This document shows positions 44,440 through 56,257 of a stretch of 64,000 nt of DNA, one piece after another (position 1 is the first letter of the stretch; the number at the start of each line of letters is the position of its first letter). The DNA comes from Petaurus breviceps papuanus (lineage: Eukaryota; Chordata; Mammalia; Diprotodontia; Petauridae): contig JAMXIF010000073.1 of the NCBI GenBank assembly GCA_028583685.1, forward strand, positions 7,659,742 through 7,723,741, in the 5' to 3' direction. A program made the translations under genes and the position numbers. Below the pieces are notes generated by a model. The model was given only the letters and a program-made list of their open reading frames with translations, searched no databases and was not told the origin of the DNA.

Positions 44440-45445
44440 AAAGTAAAGAAATAAGTGTGAGTATGTATTTATGGTTATATTGCTTCATTATTCAATGCCA
44501 TTGGGAAATGTGAGATTCAGTAATCTGGAAAAATTTGCTTATGTTGAGCCAAGTTTGTCTTTTTAAATGATAATTTTCACCATTTGTGAAATTCAAAATG
44601 TATTGCACAGTCTTCTGTTTCATTAGCAGACTACACTGAGCATGATTTAATCCTTTCTTGATGACTTGGCATCATCATTATAAATGTGAATTATTGAACC
44701 ATGTTGTAAATCAGTGATGTCCTCAGGGGCTGTTGAAGTGTACGGGGGCTTCAATGACCTCGTGTTACCCTATGGTTAATGATGCTTTTGTCTTTTCTGT
44801 CTGTTCCTTTGATGCCATTTCATAGCTGGGTCATCTTCCAACAACTCCCCTTACCACTTCCTAACCAAAGCATGTTTAATGAGTGGACTTAATTATATGC
44901 ATATCCCATGGAGATATACTTCATATACTTTCTCCTCAGTTTGTCACCTTAACTTATCCTTTTATTTAACCTCATTTCCCTACATAGGCTCAGTGCTTTT
45001 TTATTTGTTTTCATGTCCTTTGTCCTTGTCAGGTTTATTTGCCTTAGAGCCTAAGTTTCCAGAGGGCAAGGAAACTCACTCTTTTCTAACCCAGGCACTT
45101 TTATTAAAGGAAGCTTTTTTATGACTCTTGCATGGAGAAGAAAATGCTGAGGTGTGACTTCTTCCATTTTAAGTATGGGAAGAGTTATGACAGAAGCTTT
45201 AAAAAGACAATAGGTGCTATCCTGGTTGAGAGAGAGGGGTTACGATCAGTTTTGCCTAGAACCAAAGGGTGGAAATTATATAATCTTTGCCTTTCAGAGA
45301 CATTTTTAGAGAAAATTATATAAATTCTGCTTTCTAGTTCAGATGACATAGTTAAAATAATGTTCTGCCCACGTCAGCTAACTCAGAATGTATTCCTTCT
45401 TTGATCTGGGCTTTCCTTCCTGGTGTTTTTACTTTTTTGATTATA
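44440..45445. other. Intronic DNA, nothing recognised
   Basis: No exon or repeat that I can support. Open frames at 44879-45323 have no family resemblance. Confidence 0.4.
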
Positions 45446-45520
45446 TCATATGTGAGTCAAGACATCACCCCATGATGTCATTGGTTCTCTTTGAAAACAA
45501 AGAACAAACAATAACAATAT
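45446..45520 (-). repeat. Unnamed marsupial repeat, fragment
   Basis: AAGACATCACCCCATGATGT, TGGTTCTCTTTGAAAACAAA and ACAAACAATAACAAT, the reverse of the 5' block seen at 7030. Confidence 0.5.
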
Positions 45521-45614
45521 TTTTAAAGGGAGGACTATTTTGGGGGGGGAATATTCTTAGATATACCTTAACGATGATCATAGGATAAAAGGAACAAATC
45601 AAATTTACCCTCTC

Positions 45615-45828
45615 CTCCACCCCCTTATTTTGCAGATGAGGAAATAGATTCAGAAAAGAGAAGTATTTTTAGCCTTTGTTTCCCTAGTACTTACCATATA
45701 GTGAACACTTAATAAGTACTTGTTGACTGACTGAATAATTTGGCCAATGTCACACAAATAGTAAATAACTGAACAGGAAACTCAGCTTAAGTCCTGATTC
45801 TAAACCTAGAGTTCTTTTCCACCATATT
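45615..45828 (-). mobile_element. MIR SINE split by an L2 terminus
   Basis: Reverse MIR at 45615-45658 (TTTTGCAGATGAGGAAATAG) resumes at 45737 (TTTGGCCAATGTCACACAAA). Confidence 0.7.
45660..45736 (+). mobile_element. Very short L2 3' terminus inserted in MIR
   Basis: TTTTTAGCCTTTGTTTCCCT, TATAGTGAACACTTAATAAG and TACTTGTTGACTGACTGAAT, a 77-base 5'-truncated L2 end. Confidence 0.7.
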
Positions 45829-45829
45829 C

Positions 45830-48803
45830 AGAAATTGTATTTATATATATATATATACACAGATATTTTAAAATTAAGGTCCCAAAATTTTTCATCAACT
45901 CCATATGCAAAGTTTTGTACATATAAACGCTATTATTTAATTTCTATGTTATTATTTGATCTATTGGAGTACATAATTCTGAAATGGAATGGAATGATCC
46001 TCCCTAGGAATGGAAGGGAAGGCTTTTTCAGGTGTACTGGTAGCTATTTGTTATTATAGAAGGACAGAGATCTTAATAGATAATTGTCATCAGTTGATAT
46101 GCCCTGGTGATAAGAAGAGAAGATGGGTTAGTTATTTGGGGGGAGAGTGAAGGATGATAGATGGACAACCAGAGTGCTTCACTGGTACCCTCATGATGTA
46201 AAGAGAAGTAGAGGGAGGTAGAAACCTCACATTGGGTATATAGCTCCATGGGTTACTTATGGGAAAACATGGAAAATGGTCATTGAGAATGGACACGCCT
46301 GAATGTGTTGCAATTTGCTTTGTTGGAGGGAACTCCCAAGACAGTGAGATGACAGATCCATTCGAGAGTATTTGATCTATCACCTTGTAAAACAGGGAAA
46401 GACTGAGCTCTAGGAGATAAATACAGGGCAAGAAAGGGTGGTGGTAGAAGAAAGAGGGAAGCATTATAAGAGCATGCTTTGGGGGTAGGGGTGCTTGTAG
46501 AGGGTAATCAGGGTGAAGGTTCATCACTCATTGTTAGTCTAAATTGTAGTAAGATAGCTATAGGACTAGATTTATTAGTAATTTAGGGGTTGGCTTAAAG
46601 ATGTATGAAATTTTAACTTTAGAGTCACTCTTTGTTAATTAAGGAAGAGGTTCTGATTCCTTTGTGTTGGTTTACTTAAAACTTTGATCAGCAGGTAAGG
46701 TTATTGTAGTAGGGAAAGGGAAATGTGCGTTTGGGAAAGGAGTGAGCTACAGGTAAGGGCTGTTGGCAAATTGAAAGGTATATGCTAATAGCTACCATCT
46801 CTTCAATTTTGGAAGTGTTAGCAGTTTTTTAATAACTATTTCCTCTCTCATTAGAAATACCTGAAGTTCGTCAGCAGCTTTGGATTCTATCCCTTATCAT
46901 ATAACTTTCATGTATTCGTGTTCAAAATGAAATCAAGCTGTTATCTTCATCCTGCTACTAAGGGCATTTCACCTGCTTGGCCAGCTTTCAGGAGAAAGGT
47001 CTAGTGACTGGTGGTTCCTCTCTAAGTATCATTTCAGTCTAATATTTCCAATTGGAGACATGAGATTGATTAATAAACTTTGACCTATCTGTTTTACTCC
47101 TGGGTTAAGTTACTAACTCCAAAATACCTCTAGTGAAATGGAAAAGTTACCTGGGAGAGGATCATATTTAAGGTTTTTGCATGGGTTAATTTATCATAGT
47201 TGGAAAGAGACACAATCTAAGAAGATTCTAATGGAAATAGAGGAAGTTTTTTTAAAGCATGGGGTATTAGAGAGGGCAGATCATCATAGTGGTGATTCTG
47301 AGAGGTAATTAGACAGCATGAAAGTATAGGCACCTAGACTTGGGTAGAAAAAAACCATTTAAATGGAAAGCCAAGGAGGATCTAAAGACAAACTTCATAT
47401 CTGCTTCAATTTCCCATCATCTCTTTCAAATCCCTCTTCCCTACCCCCTCAAAGATCTGTATTTAACTTCAGAGGATCAATCCTGTATTCAGTTTAAAAC
47501 ATGGTATTTAGTTTGTTAAATGGAAGAACTCTTTGGGGATATTGAAAAATTCTTGTAGAAGTGTTAATATAAGTAAAAATATTAAGAGAAGGTTTCTGAA
47601 GAGTAAATGACAGATTAGTTTTCAAAGGTTTGACTTCCTTTATATTTCTTTTTCTTTTCTTTTCTCCCTTCATTCTCCTCCATTTCCTCCTTCCCCATGG
47701 ATGCCTTAAACTTTGAACACTAGTTCTCTGATTAGGGTCTTGTTTTAATCTTGACACCACAAGGTCACAGATGGTAGATAATAACAGAAAAATGGTCTCT
47801 TCATCCCTCCTTGGTCCCAAGTGCAACTTAACCTTCATCTTTTAAGATGGTTGAAATTTCTACCTGTCTTGAAGATTTATAGTCTCTCTGTTTTGAAGGC
47901 TGTTCCGATGTTTTTTAAATGGGAATAGTTATGGCTGTTGCAAAAGCTTGACAAACAGGTTCACCCAAATAAGAGACTGAAGTTGAATAGATTAATAGGA
48001 TCGAGCCCTCTATTTAACTTGGCAGGGTTCAATTGGAACCATCAGAGCAATGGCTTTGGTGTTGTAGGAATGAACAGGGAGAAGGTCACAAAGAAACTGA
48101 AAGTTGAGCTTTGCCTGGACACAAATAAAAACTTGTTGAACAACTTAGTCTGTTCAACATCTCAAATGACAATCTTTTTTCCCTCCTGGTATTTCATTAT
48201 CTGTAGTTATGACTCTCAATTTTTCTATAATGAAATTGAACAGAAAAGGATTGGGTGGAGACCAACAGTGAGTGGGTGCTAAATGCCACCAGAGCAATAT
48301 CCCTGGTCCTGAAGTTTTGCTCTTTAAAATAAGAATCAATATTTTTAAAATTTTCTTTTAGAACCATAGGCTTGGCAACTTTTCCCAGTGTTGTTAGTCA
48401 ATTTTGAGTGCACCTTATTGGAGCAAGATGAGAACAGAATTTTGGACAAGAATTTATCATTGTAGTGACCCTGGAGAAAATGGGGAATGAATTTGGATGG
48501 CTCAGTGTAACCCATCTCCCTTGTTGGAAAGAAATTTTAAAGACTTAAAGCACACTTCTTGATGCCATTTTTTGGGACAGAAACTGAAATGAATTAGAAC
48601 TAAAATGGACATTTGAAGTTCACTAGGACCTATTTTGAGGTATTTAAGGCAAATTGGCACTACACTTAACAGACACTGCTTGCCAGTTAACAGTCCCAAC
48701 TACTTTTGATCACATTTTTCATTTCTTGGGTTCATAATAAACAATGGATATACCTTTGAGCCTTCCTTAGCCTAGGTTTTGACATGCACAAAAATTCATT
48801 AGT
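45830..48803. other. Long intronic stretch, no gene or recognised repeat
   Basis: A short (TA)n run is at 45843-45858. The minus-strand open frames at 46132-46527 and 47494-47838 and the plus frame at 47938-48282 show no domain or family resemblance. Nearly 3 kb without a repeat I can name is unusual here; decayed repeats may be present. Confidence 0.45.
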
Positions 48804-48956
48804 TGGGGCAGCCAGGTAGCACAGAGAGTAAGAGCACTGGCCCCAGAGTCGAGATGACCTGGGGGATCGAATCTGAGCTCAGATACTTAGCACCACACCC
48901 AGAAATAACTGGCCGTGTAACCTTGAGCAAGTTACTTAACCCCAATTGCTTAAAAA
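48804..48956 (+). mobile_element. SINE-A
   Basis: GGGGCAGCCAGGTAGCACAG through CCCCAATTGCTTAAAA. A perfect 13-base TSD, AAAATTCATTAGT, lies at 48791-48803 and 48957-48969. Confidence 0.94.
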
Positions 48957-49214
48957 AAAATTCATTAGTACATTTTAAATATACCTGCAACTCCAGTTAT
49001 AGGCTAAATGATTTAATATATACACTGAAAAAGATCCTTATTGGAAACTTGCTTGTCAAAACAAACTTTCTTTTGTGGATCTTGCTTCCCTAACTCTGTT
49101 TTCTATTTTGTTTAGGCCTGGTCTTCCTTTCTTATTTTTTTTTCCTGATAGCTTTCCTCTTTTCCTCAAGCCTTACTGAGTAGATAAATAAAACCCAGAA
49201 ATGTAAGAGACTAG

Positions 49215-49425
49215 TCAGAGAGCCAGGAGACAGTGTAATGTAAGAGGACAGATTCCAAAGTCAGAGGGCTTGGATTCAGCTCTCACCTCTGACACTACTT
49301 CTATGACTTTGGGTGAAGTCATGTCATTTCTTTGGTTCTCAGTTTCCTCATCTGTAAAATGAGGTGATTAGATTGATTAGATAGCCTCTGAAGTTCCTTG
49401 CAACTTGGAAACTTTGATCTTACTG
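49215..49425 (+). mobile_element. MIR SINE
   Basis: AGTGTAATGTAAGAGGACAG, AGGGCTTGGATTCAGCTCTC, CAGTTTCCTCATCTGTAAAA and AGTTCCTTGCAACTTGGAAA. Confidence 0.82.
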
Positions 49426-49429
49426 GCTA

Positions 49430-50195
49430 ATTTGTTGGTGTGAAAACAGGTGTTTTAAGAAGTCTGTCTTTTAGTTCTGGCAGGTATAGAGTTTTTTTTT
49501 TAATAGCCTGAGACTTAAAGAAGCTGCTGGATTCTTTCTCCTCCTAAGCTCTTGTTTTTAAAAATAACATATTGTTATGATCACTGTAAGTGTATAGCAC
49601 TGTAGTCATTGCCCTTTACTGAAAGAGCCAGTTAGCTACTGGAAAGTATAGGGAATAAGTTTTTTCAAGGCAGTTGTCTTTGGATCCATTCCCCACCCTC
49701 TCTGCCCAAAAATAACACCAAAACCCTGAGTGGTAGTATACTGAGATGGAGTATCCACCCTTCTTATATCTTGCTATATCATATGGTTCCTGGAACTCAA
49801 TTTTTCAGTACATTGTATGTATTGCGTTAGTGTTTTATTAGTTATGTTTTTTTTAATTGTGACCTTTCCAAAGGTTCTCTATTTTCTGTAGTATAAATTT
49901 CTCCCTCTCCAAATGTGGGAACCAGAGTTGTCTTCCATCTGAAAACATCTGAAATTATAAAAGATGTCTTGATCTGTACCAAAATCTCAGGAATATTTTT
50001 TATGTTGTTGTTTTAACAAAGAAAGGTGGGGATGGTGGTTTCAGATTAAGAGTGATGACCTAAGCAGAAGGGGATAATTACTCTTTGCACATTGATGAAG
50101 CCCTGGGGACTTCTGAAATCTTTTGATGCTAGGTACCATTTCAGAGGCTTCCTTCTCCTCTGGCCCAATTTCTGGCCAGTCTGCCCTTGCTATGA
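49430..50195. other. Intronic DNA, nothing recognised
   Basis: No exon or repeat that I can support. Confidence 0.4.
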
Positions 50196-50197
50196 GG

Positions 50198-50250
50198 AAC
50201 ATAGAATCTTAGAGCTGGAAGAGACCTCAGTGATCTCTGAGTCAATATTA
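50198..50250 (+). mobile_element. THER2-like SINE fragment
   Basis: ATAGAATCTTAGAGCTGGAA followed by GAGACCTCAGTGATCT, the conserved head of this SINE. Confidence 0.5.
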
Positions 50251-50744
50251 TCTGCTTCATCTATGAATGACTAGATAGTATTCATTTTTAAAATGTTCTC
50301 TTGTTTCTTTGGCACCTTTTTATTAAGATAACATTAATTTTGAACATGTACTTTCATATCCAGCAAACCATCCCTTATGACAAAGGTTGAAAAAAGAAGA
50401 AGAAAAATTTAAATAAGATCAGCCAACATGTGAGATTGCAAAGCCAAGGTCTTAATAAGGGAAGACAAAGGTAGGAAGAAGGTAGGAAAACATTATAGAT
50501 CAAGCTCACAATTTGGAACAGAGATTAGTTGAGGGGGGCAGGTTGAGTTTGTCTGGGCTCTTAAATGCCTGATATACCAAGTAATATCTTCTGTACCAGA
50601 TCCTTGTGACTCCCACCTTACACTGATAGTATTCTTATAATTATGAGGCAAATATTGTGTACTAATCATCTTCAGAAAGAAACCCAACTAGTAATCTCAT
50701 AGTTCTGAGCCCCCTTTTACATTTCATTGTGTTGCTTACATTTA
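50251..50744. other. Intronic DNA, nothing recognised
   Basis: AT-rich, no exon or repeat that I can support. Confidence 0.4.
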
Positions 50745-50747
50745 GAT

Positions 50748-50995
50748 GGGCAACTAGGTGGTATGGTGGATAGAGCACTGGACTTTGAACCAGCAAGACT
50801 CATCTTCATGAGTTCAAATCCAGCCTCAGACACTTACTAGCAGTGTGACCATGGGGAAGTTACTTAACCTTGTTTGCCTCAGTTTCCTCATCTGTAAAGT
50901 GATCTGGAGAAAGAAATGGCAAGCTACTCCAGTTTCTTTGCCAAGAAAACTCCAAAATGGGGTCATGAAGAGTCAGATATGACTGAAACAATAAC
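50748..50995 (+). mobile_element. MAR1-like SINE, near full length
   Basis: GGGCAACTAGGTGGTATGGT, ACTTACTAGCAGTGTGACCA, GTTTCCTCATCTGTAAAGTG, AAATGGGGTCATGAAGAGTC and CTGAAACAATAACAA. A worn TSD is TACATTTAGATG (before) and TACACTTAGATG (after). Confidence 0.92.
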
Positions 50996-51004
50996 AATGT
51001 ACAC

Positions 51005-51570
51005 TTAGATGTGCATGCGGCATCAAGATTTTACTGGAATGTATGTTTACAAGTCTCTGTGACCTTTTGGAAACATTGATTTTCATCTTTCTTTTAGTTT
51101 GATTTGTACATAATGCAAAGAACTGCTATGTTACAAATATGATAGGTGATAAAACCAGAAACTTGTTACCTTCTAGCCAAATACCTAGTCAGCTACATTC
51201 TATAGCAGTACAGGAAAGGTAAAAAATGTAAACAGATTTGACACTCTGCTGTGTTTACATGAGTGTCAATGGGGATTTAGAAGGTGAATTAATGGGACTG
51301 GGCCATATGAGGTAATGGTTGTGTTTGGAATAGGTCTATTATTTTTGTTCTTGCTTCAGAGTAGGAAAACATATTTTTAAAAGTAATAATTTTTGTCCAC
51401 AGGAAAAAAATATTGGTTTTTAACAAAGGTAATAGGCATTGTTGCTTGATTGCTAGATGTCAGCCTTTGAATCAGGAAGATATTAGGACTCAAAGACAGT
51501 TAACTGAACCTCTCATTGCCCCTGGTAACTCTTTTAGAACTATAAATTGCAAAGCAGGTGTTGATCTACA
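51005..51570. other. Intronic DNA, nothing recognised
   Basis: AT-rich, no exon or repeat that I can support. Confidence 0.4.
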
Positions 51571-51573
51571 TTG

Positions 51574-51798
51574 TCAGCTAGGTGGTGTAATAGATAAAGC
51601 ACTGGATTTGGAATGTGGACTCAGATACTTCCTAGCTGTGTGACCTTAGGCAAGTCACTCAACCCTGTTTGCCTCAATTCCTCGTCTGTAAAATGAGCTG
51701 GAGAAGGAAATGGCAAACCATTCTTTGTCAAGAAAACCACAAATGGAGTCATGGAGAGTCAGATATTACTGAAAAATGACTTAACAAAACTTAACAAA
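51574..51798 (+). mobile_element. MAR1-like SINE
   Basis: GTCAGCTAGGTGGTGTAATA, GCTGTGTGACCTTAGGCAAG, AGAAGGAAATGGCAAACCAT and GAGTCATGGAGAGTCAGATA. Flanks TTGATCTACATTG and TTGATCTATGTTG form a TSD. Confidence 0.9.
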
Positions 51799-51839
51799 AT
51801 TGATCTATGTTGGAAGAGGGGGTCTCTTTAACTGAGTTC

Positions 51840-52710
51840 CCTATAACAATTATAATTCTGGTTCATATGGAGCTTACAGTCTATTGGGAGGCTGCCTACT
51901 CCATATGCAAATGATATATGCATGACTCTCATACAGAAGTGTATGAAAGAGGTACAAAGAAAATGTTAAGTGAGGTTGAGGTGTGTAAATATTGATCATA
52001 ACTGATGGGAGATCAGGGAAGTCCTAATGGAGAAAGTAGCATTTAAGTTAACCTATGAAATACTAGTAGCATTTCAAAAGAGAGTTCCCAGCATGGGGAC
52101 AATGTAAGCAAATATATGGAAGCTAGAAAGGATGCATTTGGGAGGATAAAGGTAGTTATGAGTTCAGAATACAATGGGAAGTAGTATGAGAAAAAATCTG
52201 GAAAGATAAAGTGGTTCCAGATTGGAAATGGTCATAAACATCAGACTGAGGAATTTGAATTTTATTTGAAAGTTATTTGGTAGGCACCAGGGGAACCACT
52301 GATGAGTTTGGAGCAAAAGAGAGACATGAAGAATCTTAATTTGACAGCAGTAGATTGCAGACCAGAAGAGCCATTGTGAGGCTACTGGTAATAGAGAAGA
52401 GAATGGATGTAAAAGAGATTGCAGAGGGGCAGCTAGGTGGCACAGTCAATAGAGCACTGGCCCTAGAGTCAGGAGGACCTGAGTTCAAATGCAATCTCAG
52501 ACATTTACTAGCTGTGTGACCTTGGGTAAGTCACTTAACCCCAATTGCCTTGCCTTCCTCCCTCCAAAAAAGAAAGATTGTAGAGCCAGAGATGGCAGAA
52601 GTTGGAAACTATGTGGATATAGCTGGTGAGGAAGAAGGAAGAGTAAAAGGCAGCACAAGATATGACACATGAGATGGGAATAGTGAGACCTGTGACAGAC
52701 TTATTGAAGG
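51840..52710 (-). mobile_element. L2 LINE, central part, split by a SINE-B
   Basis: Reverse L2 in the order GGAGCTTACAGTCTATTGGG, AACATCAGACTGAGGAATTT, CACTGATGAGTTTGGAGCAA and AGTAGATTGCAGACCAGAAG; it resumes after the SINE at 52585. Confidence 0.75.
52426..52572 (+). mobile_element. SINE-B inserted in L2
   Basis: GGGGCAGCTAGGTGGCACAG through TAACCCCAATTGCCTTGCCT. TSD AGAGATTGCAGA (before) and AAAGATTGTAGA (after), 10 of 12 bases. Confidence 0.92.
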
Positions 52711-52714
52711 GTCA

Positions 52715-53340
52715 AGTCAACTAGTATTTATTAAGCACCTACTGTGGTGGGAATGCACAGAAAGGCAAAAACAAAACAAAGCACCACCAGTTAAAAAAAA
52801 GAAAAGAAAACCAAAACTTGTCCTGCTCTCAAGGACCTGACAGTCAACATGCAAACGACTGTGTACAAATGAGACATAGGCAGGATAAATTGCTGATAAT
52901 GTCGGAGGGAAGGCACAAGACCAAGGAGGACTTGGGAAGGCTTCTTAAATATTGCCTTTTTTTTTTTTGGTGAGGCAATTGGGGTTAAGTGACTTGCCCA
53001 GTGTCACAAAGCTAGTAAATGTCGAGTGTCTGGTCAGAGGTCAGATTTGAACTCGGTTCCTCCTGAGTTCAAGGTTGGTTCTCTGTCCACTGTGCCACCT
53101 AGACACCCCTGGAAAAGCTTCTTGATGAAGGCTTGTCTTTAGATGACTCTCAAGGGAGGTCACAGAAGCTAGGAGACTGAGATGAGGAGAGAGTTCTAGG
53201 CTTGGGGGTGGGGGCAGGGGCAGCTAGTAAAAATGCTTGAGCTGGGTGACAAGTGATTTGTGCTCAAAGCAGTAAAGGAGGCCAGAGTTAGTAGGAGAAA
53301 ATCCAGCATGATGGAGAGTGAAAGTGAGACAAGACTGGGA
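52715..53340 (-). mobile_element. L2 LINE 3' part, split by a SINE-B
   Basis: AGTATTTATTAAGCACCTAC, CTGCTCTCAAGGACCTGACA, CATGCAAACGACTGTGTACA, then after the SINE AGATGACTCTCAAGGGAGGT and GAGAGTTCTAGGCTTGGGGG. 53017-53214 is the source of the copy at 53804-53986. Confidence 0.8.
52957..53110 (-). mobile_element. SINE-B inserted in L2
   Basis: Poly-T start, GTGAGGCAATTGGGGTTAAG, CTTGCCCAGTGTCACAAAGC, ending GTGCCACCTAGACACCCC. Confidence 0.88.
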
Positions 53341-53661
53341 GAGGTAAGATTGCAGCCTGTTTGGAAGTTTATGGCAAGATCACCTTGTACGAAGTTGAAA
53401 ACCAAAGCTGCTGTTTGTTGTGGAGGGCTGTTAACAGTTTATCACTTAGACTTGGGCAATGTAACAACAGAAAGGCAAACAGCATTACCAGAGTTTACTG
53501 AGGCAGTGTTCAGAGATAAGGGGATCCACAAAGGGAGCCCCAAGGAACAAGAAGTGTTCATCCTCAGCCATCACTGAGAGCAGGAAACAGTGACTAAAGG
53601 GATTGTGCTATTTTAGAATTCATAACAGATAAAGTAGGGCCTATGCTTTAACCTTTAATAG

Positions 53662-54080
53662 ACCATTGGCACAGTGGATAGAGTGCTGGTCCTGGAGTCA
53701 GAAAGACTCATCTTCTTGAGATTCAAATTTGCCTTCAGATACTTACTAGCTGTGTGACCCTGGGCAAGTCACTTAATCCTGTTTGCCTCAGTTTCCTCAA
53801 ACAAAATGTCGAGTGTCTGGTCAGATGTCGGATTTGAACTCAGGAGGTGTTCTGTCCACTGTGCCACCTAGCCACCCCTGGAAAGGCTTCTTGAAGAAGG
53901 CTTGTCTTTAGATGACTCTCAAGGGAGGTCACGGAAGCTAGGACACTGAGATGAGAAGGAGAGAGTTCTAGGCTTGGGGGTGGGGGAGAAGGAAATGGCA
54001 AACCACTCCAATATCTTTGTCAAGAAAATTCCAAATGGGGTCACAAAGAATCAAAAATGACTGAAAAATGTGTAAGCAAC
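53662..54080 (+). mobile_element. MAR1-like SINE split by a templated insertion
   Basis: SINE head at 53662-53803 (GGCACAGTGGATAGAGTGCT, GTTTGCCTCAGTTTCCTC) and tail at 53987-54080 (GAAGGAAATGGCAAACCACT, AATGGGGTCACAAAGAATCA). About 15 bases of the SINE were lost where the 183-base block was added. Confidence 0.88.
53804..53986 (+). repeat. Templated insertion: copy of 53017-53214
   Basis: From AAATGTCGAGTGTCTGGTCA to CTTGGGGGTGGGGG it follows the SINE-B end and L2 flank 0.8 kb upstream. The last 110 bases differ at only a few sites, and about 20 bases are lost within the SINE part. AAATG is present at both the donor start and the SINE breakpoint. Confidence 0.9.
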
Positions 54081-54084
54081 AACA

Positions 54085-54250
54085 GACTTAGGAACTAGAA
54101 AGGACCATAGAGGTAGATGAGAAACGGAGGTTCAGATAGGTTCAGTGAATTGCCTAGGGTAACCTAACCAATATACCTCAGAATCAGGACTTTAATGTGG
54201 ATCTTCCCAATGCCCAGAACAGCTCTTTATGCACTATCTTCCCTAATTCA
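54085..54250 (-). mobile_element. THER2/MIR-like SINE
   Basis: Head GGAACTAGAAAGGACCATAG, then GATGAGAAACGGAGGTTCAG and GAATTGCCTAGGGTAACCTA. Family assignment from memory; orientation follows the MIR-like tail reading in reverse. Confidence 0.6.
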
Positions 54251-54254
54251 GTGA

Positions 54255-55065
54255 AATGATAAATGAAAGTCTCTGCCTTGAGATTTAAGGCCCAAGAGTA
54301 TTTGACTTGTAAAAGTGAGGTCAATATGCAAACTAGAGTGGGCTAGGTCAGTCCTCAGGGTCTTCTCTTTGTTGTACTCACCACTGGTTAGAAACCGAAG
54401 ATTTTCAATAGAGTTTTATAAAAAGTCAAAAGAGTGATTAACTCAGACATGGACGGCCTTTCATCCCAGGGTCACCAATTCAGAGCCAAACCAGGAGAGT
54501 TATTACAGAATAGCTTTACCTCCTGCTGACTGTTTGGCTGGTGGGAAATGACTTTCATGCTCTGGGTTCATTTCTGGACATTTGGCAACCCTCCTTCCTG
54601 GTGCAGTGTCCCAGCAGGAGATTAAAGGGAGGCTGGATGACTCTGTCTGAGATTATACTATTGGTTAAAAAAAAAAAAGGAATGGGGGGGGGAGCAAGGT
54701 GAATATAGTCCTAGTGGCCTTGTCCTTCAGGGAATAAGGGTCTTGGACTTGTAGAAGATTTTTCTAGGGTGAAGAGGGTACAGTCTCTGAGAAGGGACTG
54801 CCTGAAGATGCCTTGCTTTGTGCCAGTGACCGTGAACCTGACCCTTTGATTTATAAGACTGAAATTGCCTGTATCTGAAATGTGAAATTTTGGTTACACA
54901 GAAAAGGGCCTAATATAATGAAAAGAACTCTCTGCATTTGAGGGAATTTTTGTAGAGGTTTGCTTTGGAATACTAGATCACAGTGACTGAAATTTTATAT
55001 GATGCTTTAGTGCCTTACAAAGAAGGAAACTCTGGTGTAGCTAGGTTAAGTGACCTGTCCATGGT
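54255..55065. other. Intronic DNA, nothing recognised
   Basis: No exon or repeat that I can support. A short reverse MIR tail may be at 55015-55070 (GGTTAAGTGACCTGTCCATG). Confidence 0.4.
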
Positions 55066-55074
55066 CTCACAGCT

Positions 55075-55260
55075 AGGACCATAAATTTAGAATAGAAAGA
55101 GATGTTGGAGGTCATCTAGCCTGGTCTCTTTATTTTATAGATGAGGAAACTGAGTCTCTGAGAGGTGGATTCAATTACCCAAGGTTACACAGGTAGCAAG
55201 CAGCAGGACCAGGTCTGAACTTCCAGCATCCTTTCCACTGTATCAGGCTCCCTTCTCTAA
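55075..55260 (-). mobile_element. THER2-like SINE
   Basis: AATTTAGAATAGAAAGAGAT, GTTGGAGGTCATCTAGCCTG, ATAGATGAGGAAACTGAGTC and CAAGGTTACACAGGTAGCAA. Confidence 0.68.
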
Positions 55261-55324
55261 GAGGCAGAATTTGACTTATGTCTGATTTCTACTCTAAACT
55301 GTATCAGTTGTGCTGTGCTGGCTC

Positions 55325-55555
55325 TGAAGTGAGGCATCCGGGTGGCACAGTGGATAGAACACTAAACTGGGAGTCTGGAAGACCTGAGTTCGAATTTAAC
55401 CTCAGATACTTACTATCTGTGTGACCTTGGGCAAGTCACCATGTTTGCCTGTTTCCTCATCTATAAAATGAACTGGAGAAGGGAATGACTCCAGTATCTT
55501 TGCCAAGAAAACCTCAAATGGGGACACAAATAAAAACAACTAAACAACAAAAAGG
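55325..55555 (+). mobile_element. MAR1-like SINE
   Basis: GGCATCCGGGTGGCACAGTG, CTGTGTGACCTTGGGCAAGT, GTTTCCTCATCTATAAAATG and AAACAACTAAACAACAAAAA tail. Confidence 0.9.
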
Positions 55556-55559
55556 CTTT

Positions 55560-56255
55560 AATGTCCTATCTGGCTTTAAATCTATTCTTCTGTGACACTA
55601 TAGATCACATCATCCTAATACTTAGGGAATTGGTCTTTTTTTTTCCCTTCCAATTCACAACACTCAATTTTATTGAAAATATTTATGCACAATAAATGAG
55701 AAATAACATGATATTTTCTGTATAAGAAATCTATTAAAAATAAGTACCACAAATGACAGATTCCTGGATATTGGCAGTAACTAATAAGAGAAAGTAAGTT
55801 ATAGATCACTTACTTATTGACAGAACCAAGTTTTAGGGTGGGTGTTTTGGGCACATTCATGGTTTCCTAGTCACACTTTTTTGGTTTGGTGTGAAGTATC
55901 ACCTAGTTCTAGGTGCATGCAACAGGAATGGATGTGACCTGAAGGTCTGGCTGATCTCATTTATTATGACCAATCAATCCATATAGACCTACGAGAAAGA
56001 GAGCATGGAAACATTGGTATCTTCTGCTCAGAAGGCAGCTTTCCCAAGCTTTGAAAGTGATCTGGACCTTCAGGCTGAACATGTGCAAACACAGCCATAT
56101 TTAGTGTTGCAAAGTTATAACAGGATGGTTAAAAATAAATGTTAAATAATGAGAGAACAATGATAGCTTAGTAGGCAAATTTCATCCTATTTCATGGTAG
56201 AGGCTATTATTCTTAAAACCACTCATTTCTAGAACAAAGTTTAAGGGTACGCTAT
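55560..56255. other. Intronic DNA, nothing recognised
   Basis: No exon or repeat that I can support. Confidence 0.4.
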
Positions 56256-56257
56256 TT

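Noticed and set aside
46132-46527. 131-residue minus-strand frame
   Set aside because: No recognisable domain, no splice context; consistent with chance in AT-rich intron.
47494-48282. Two 114-residue frames on opposite strands
   Set aside because: Neither has family resemblance or supporting splice sites.
48803-48956. tRNA-like heads with A/B-box sequences
   Set aside because: These are SINE heads with tails and target duplications, not tRNA genes.
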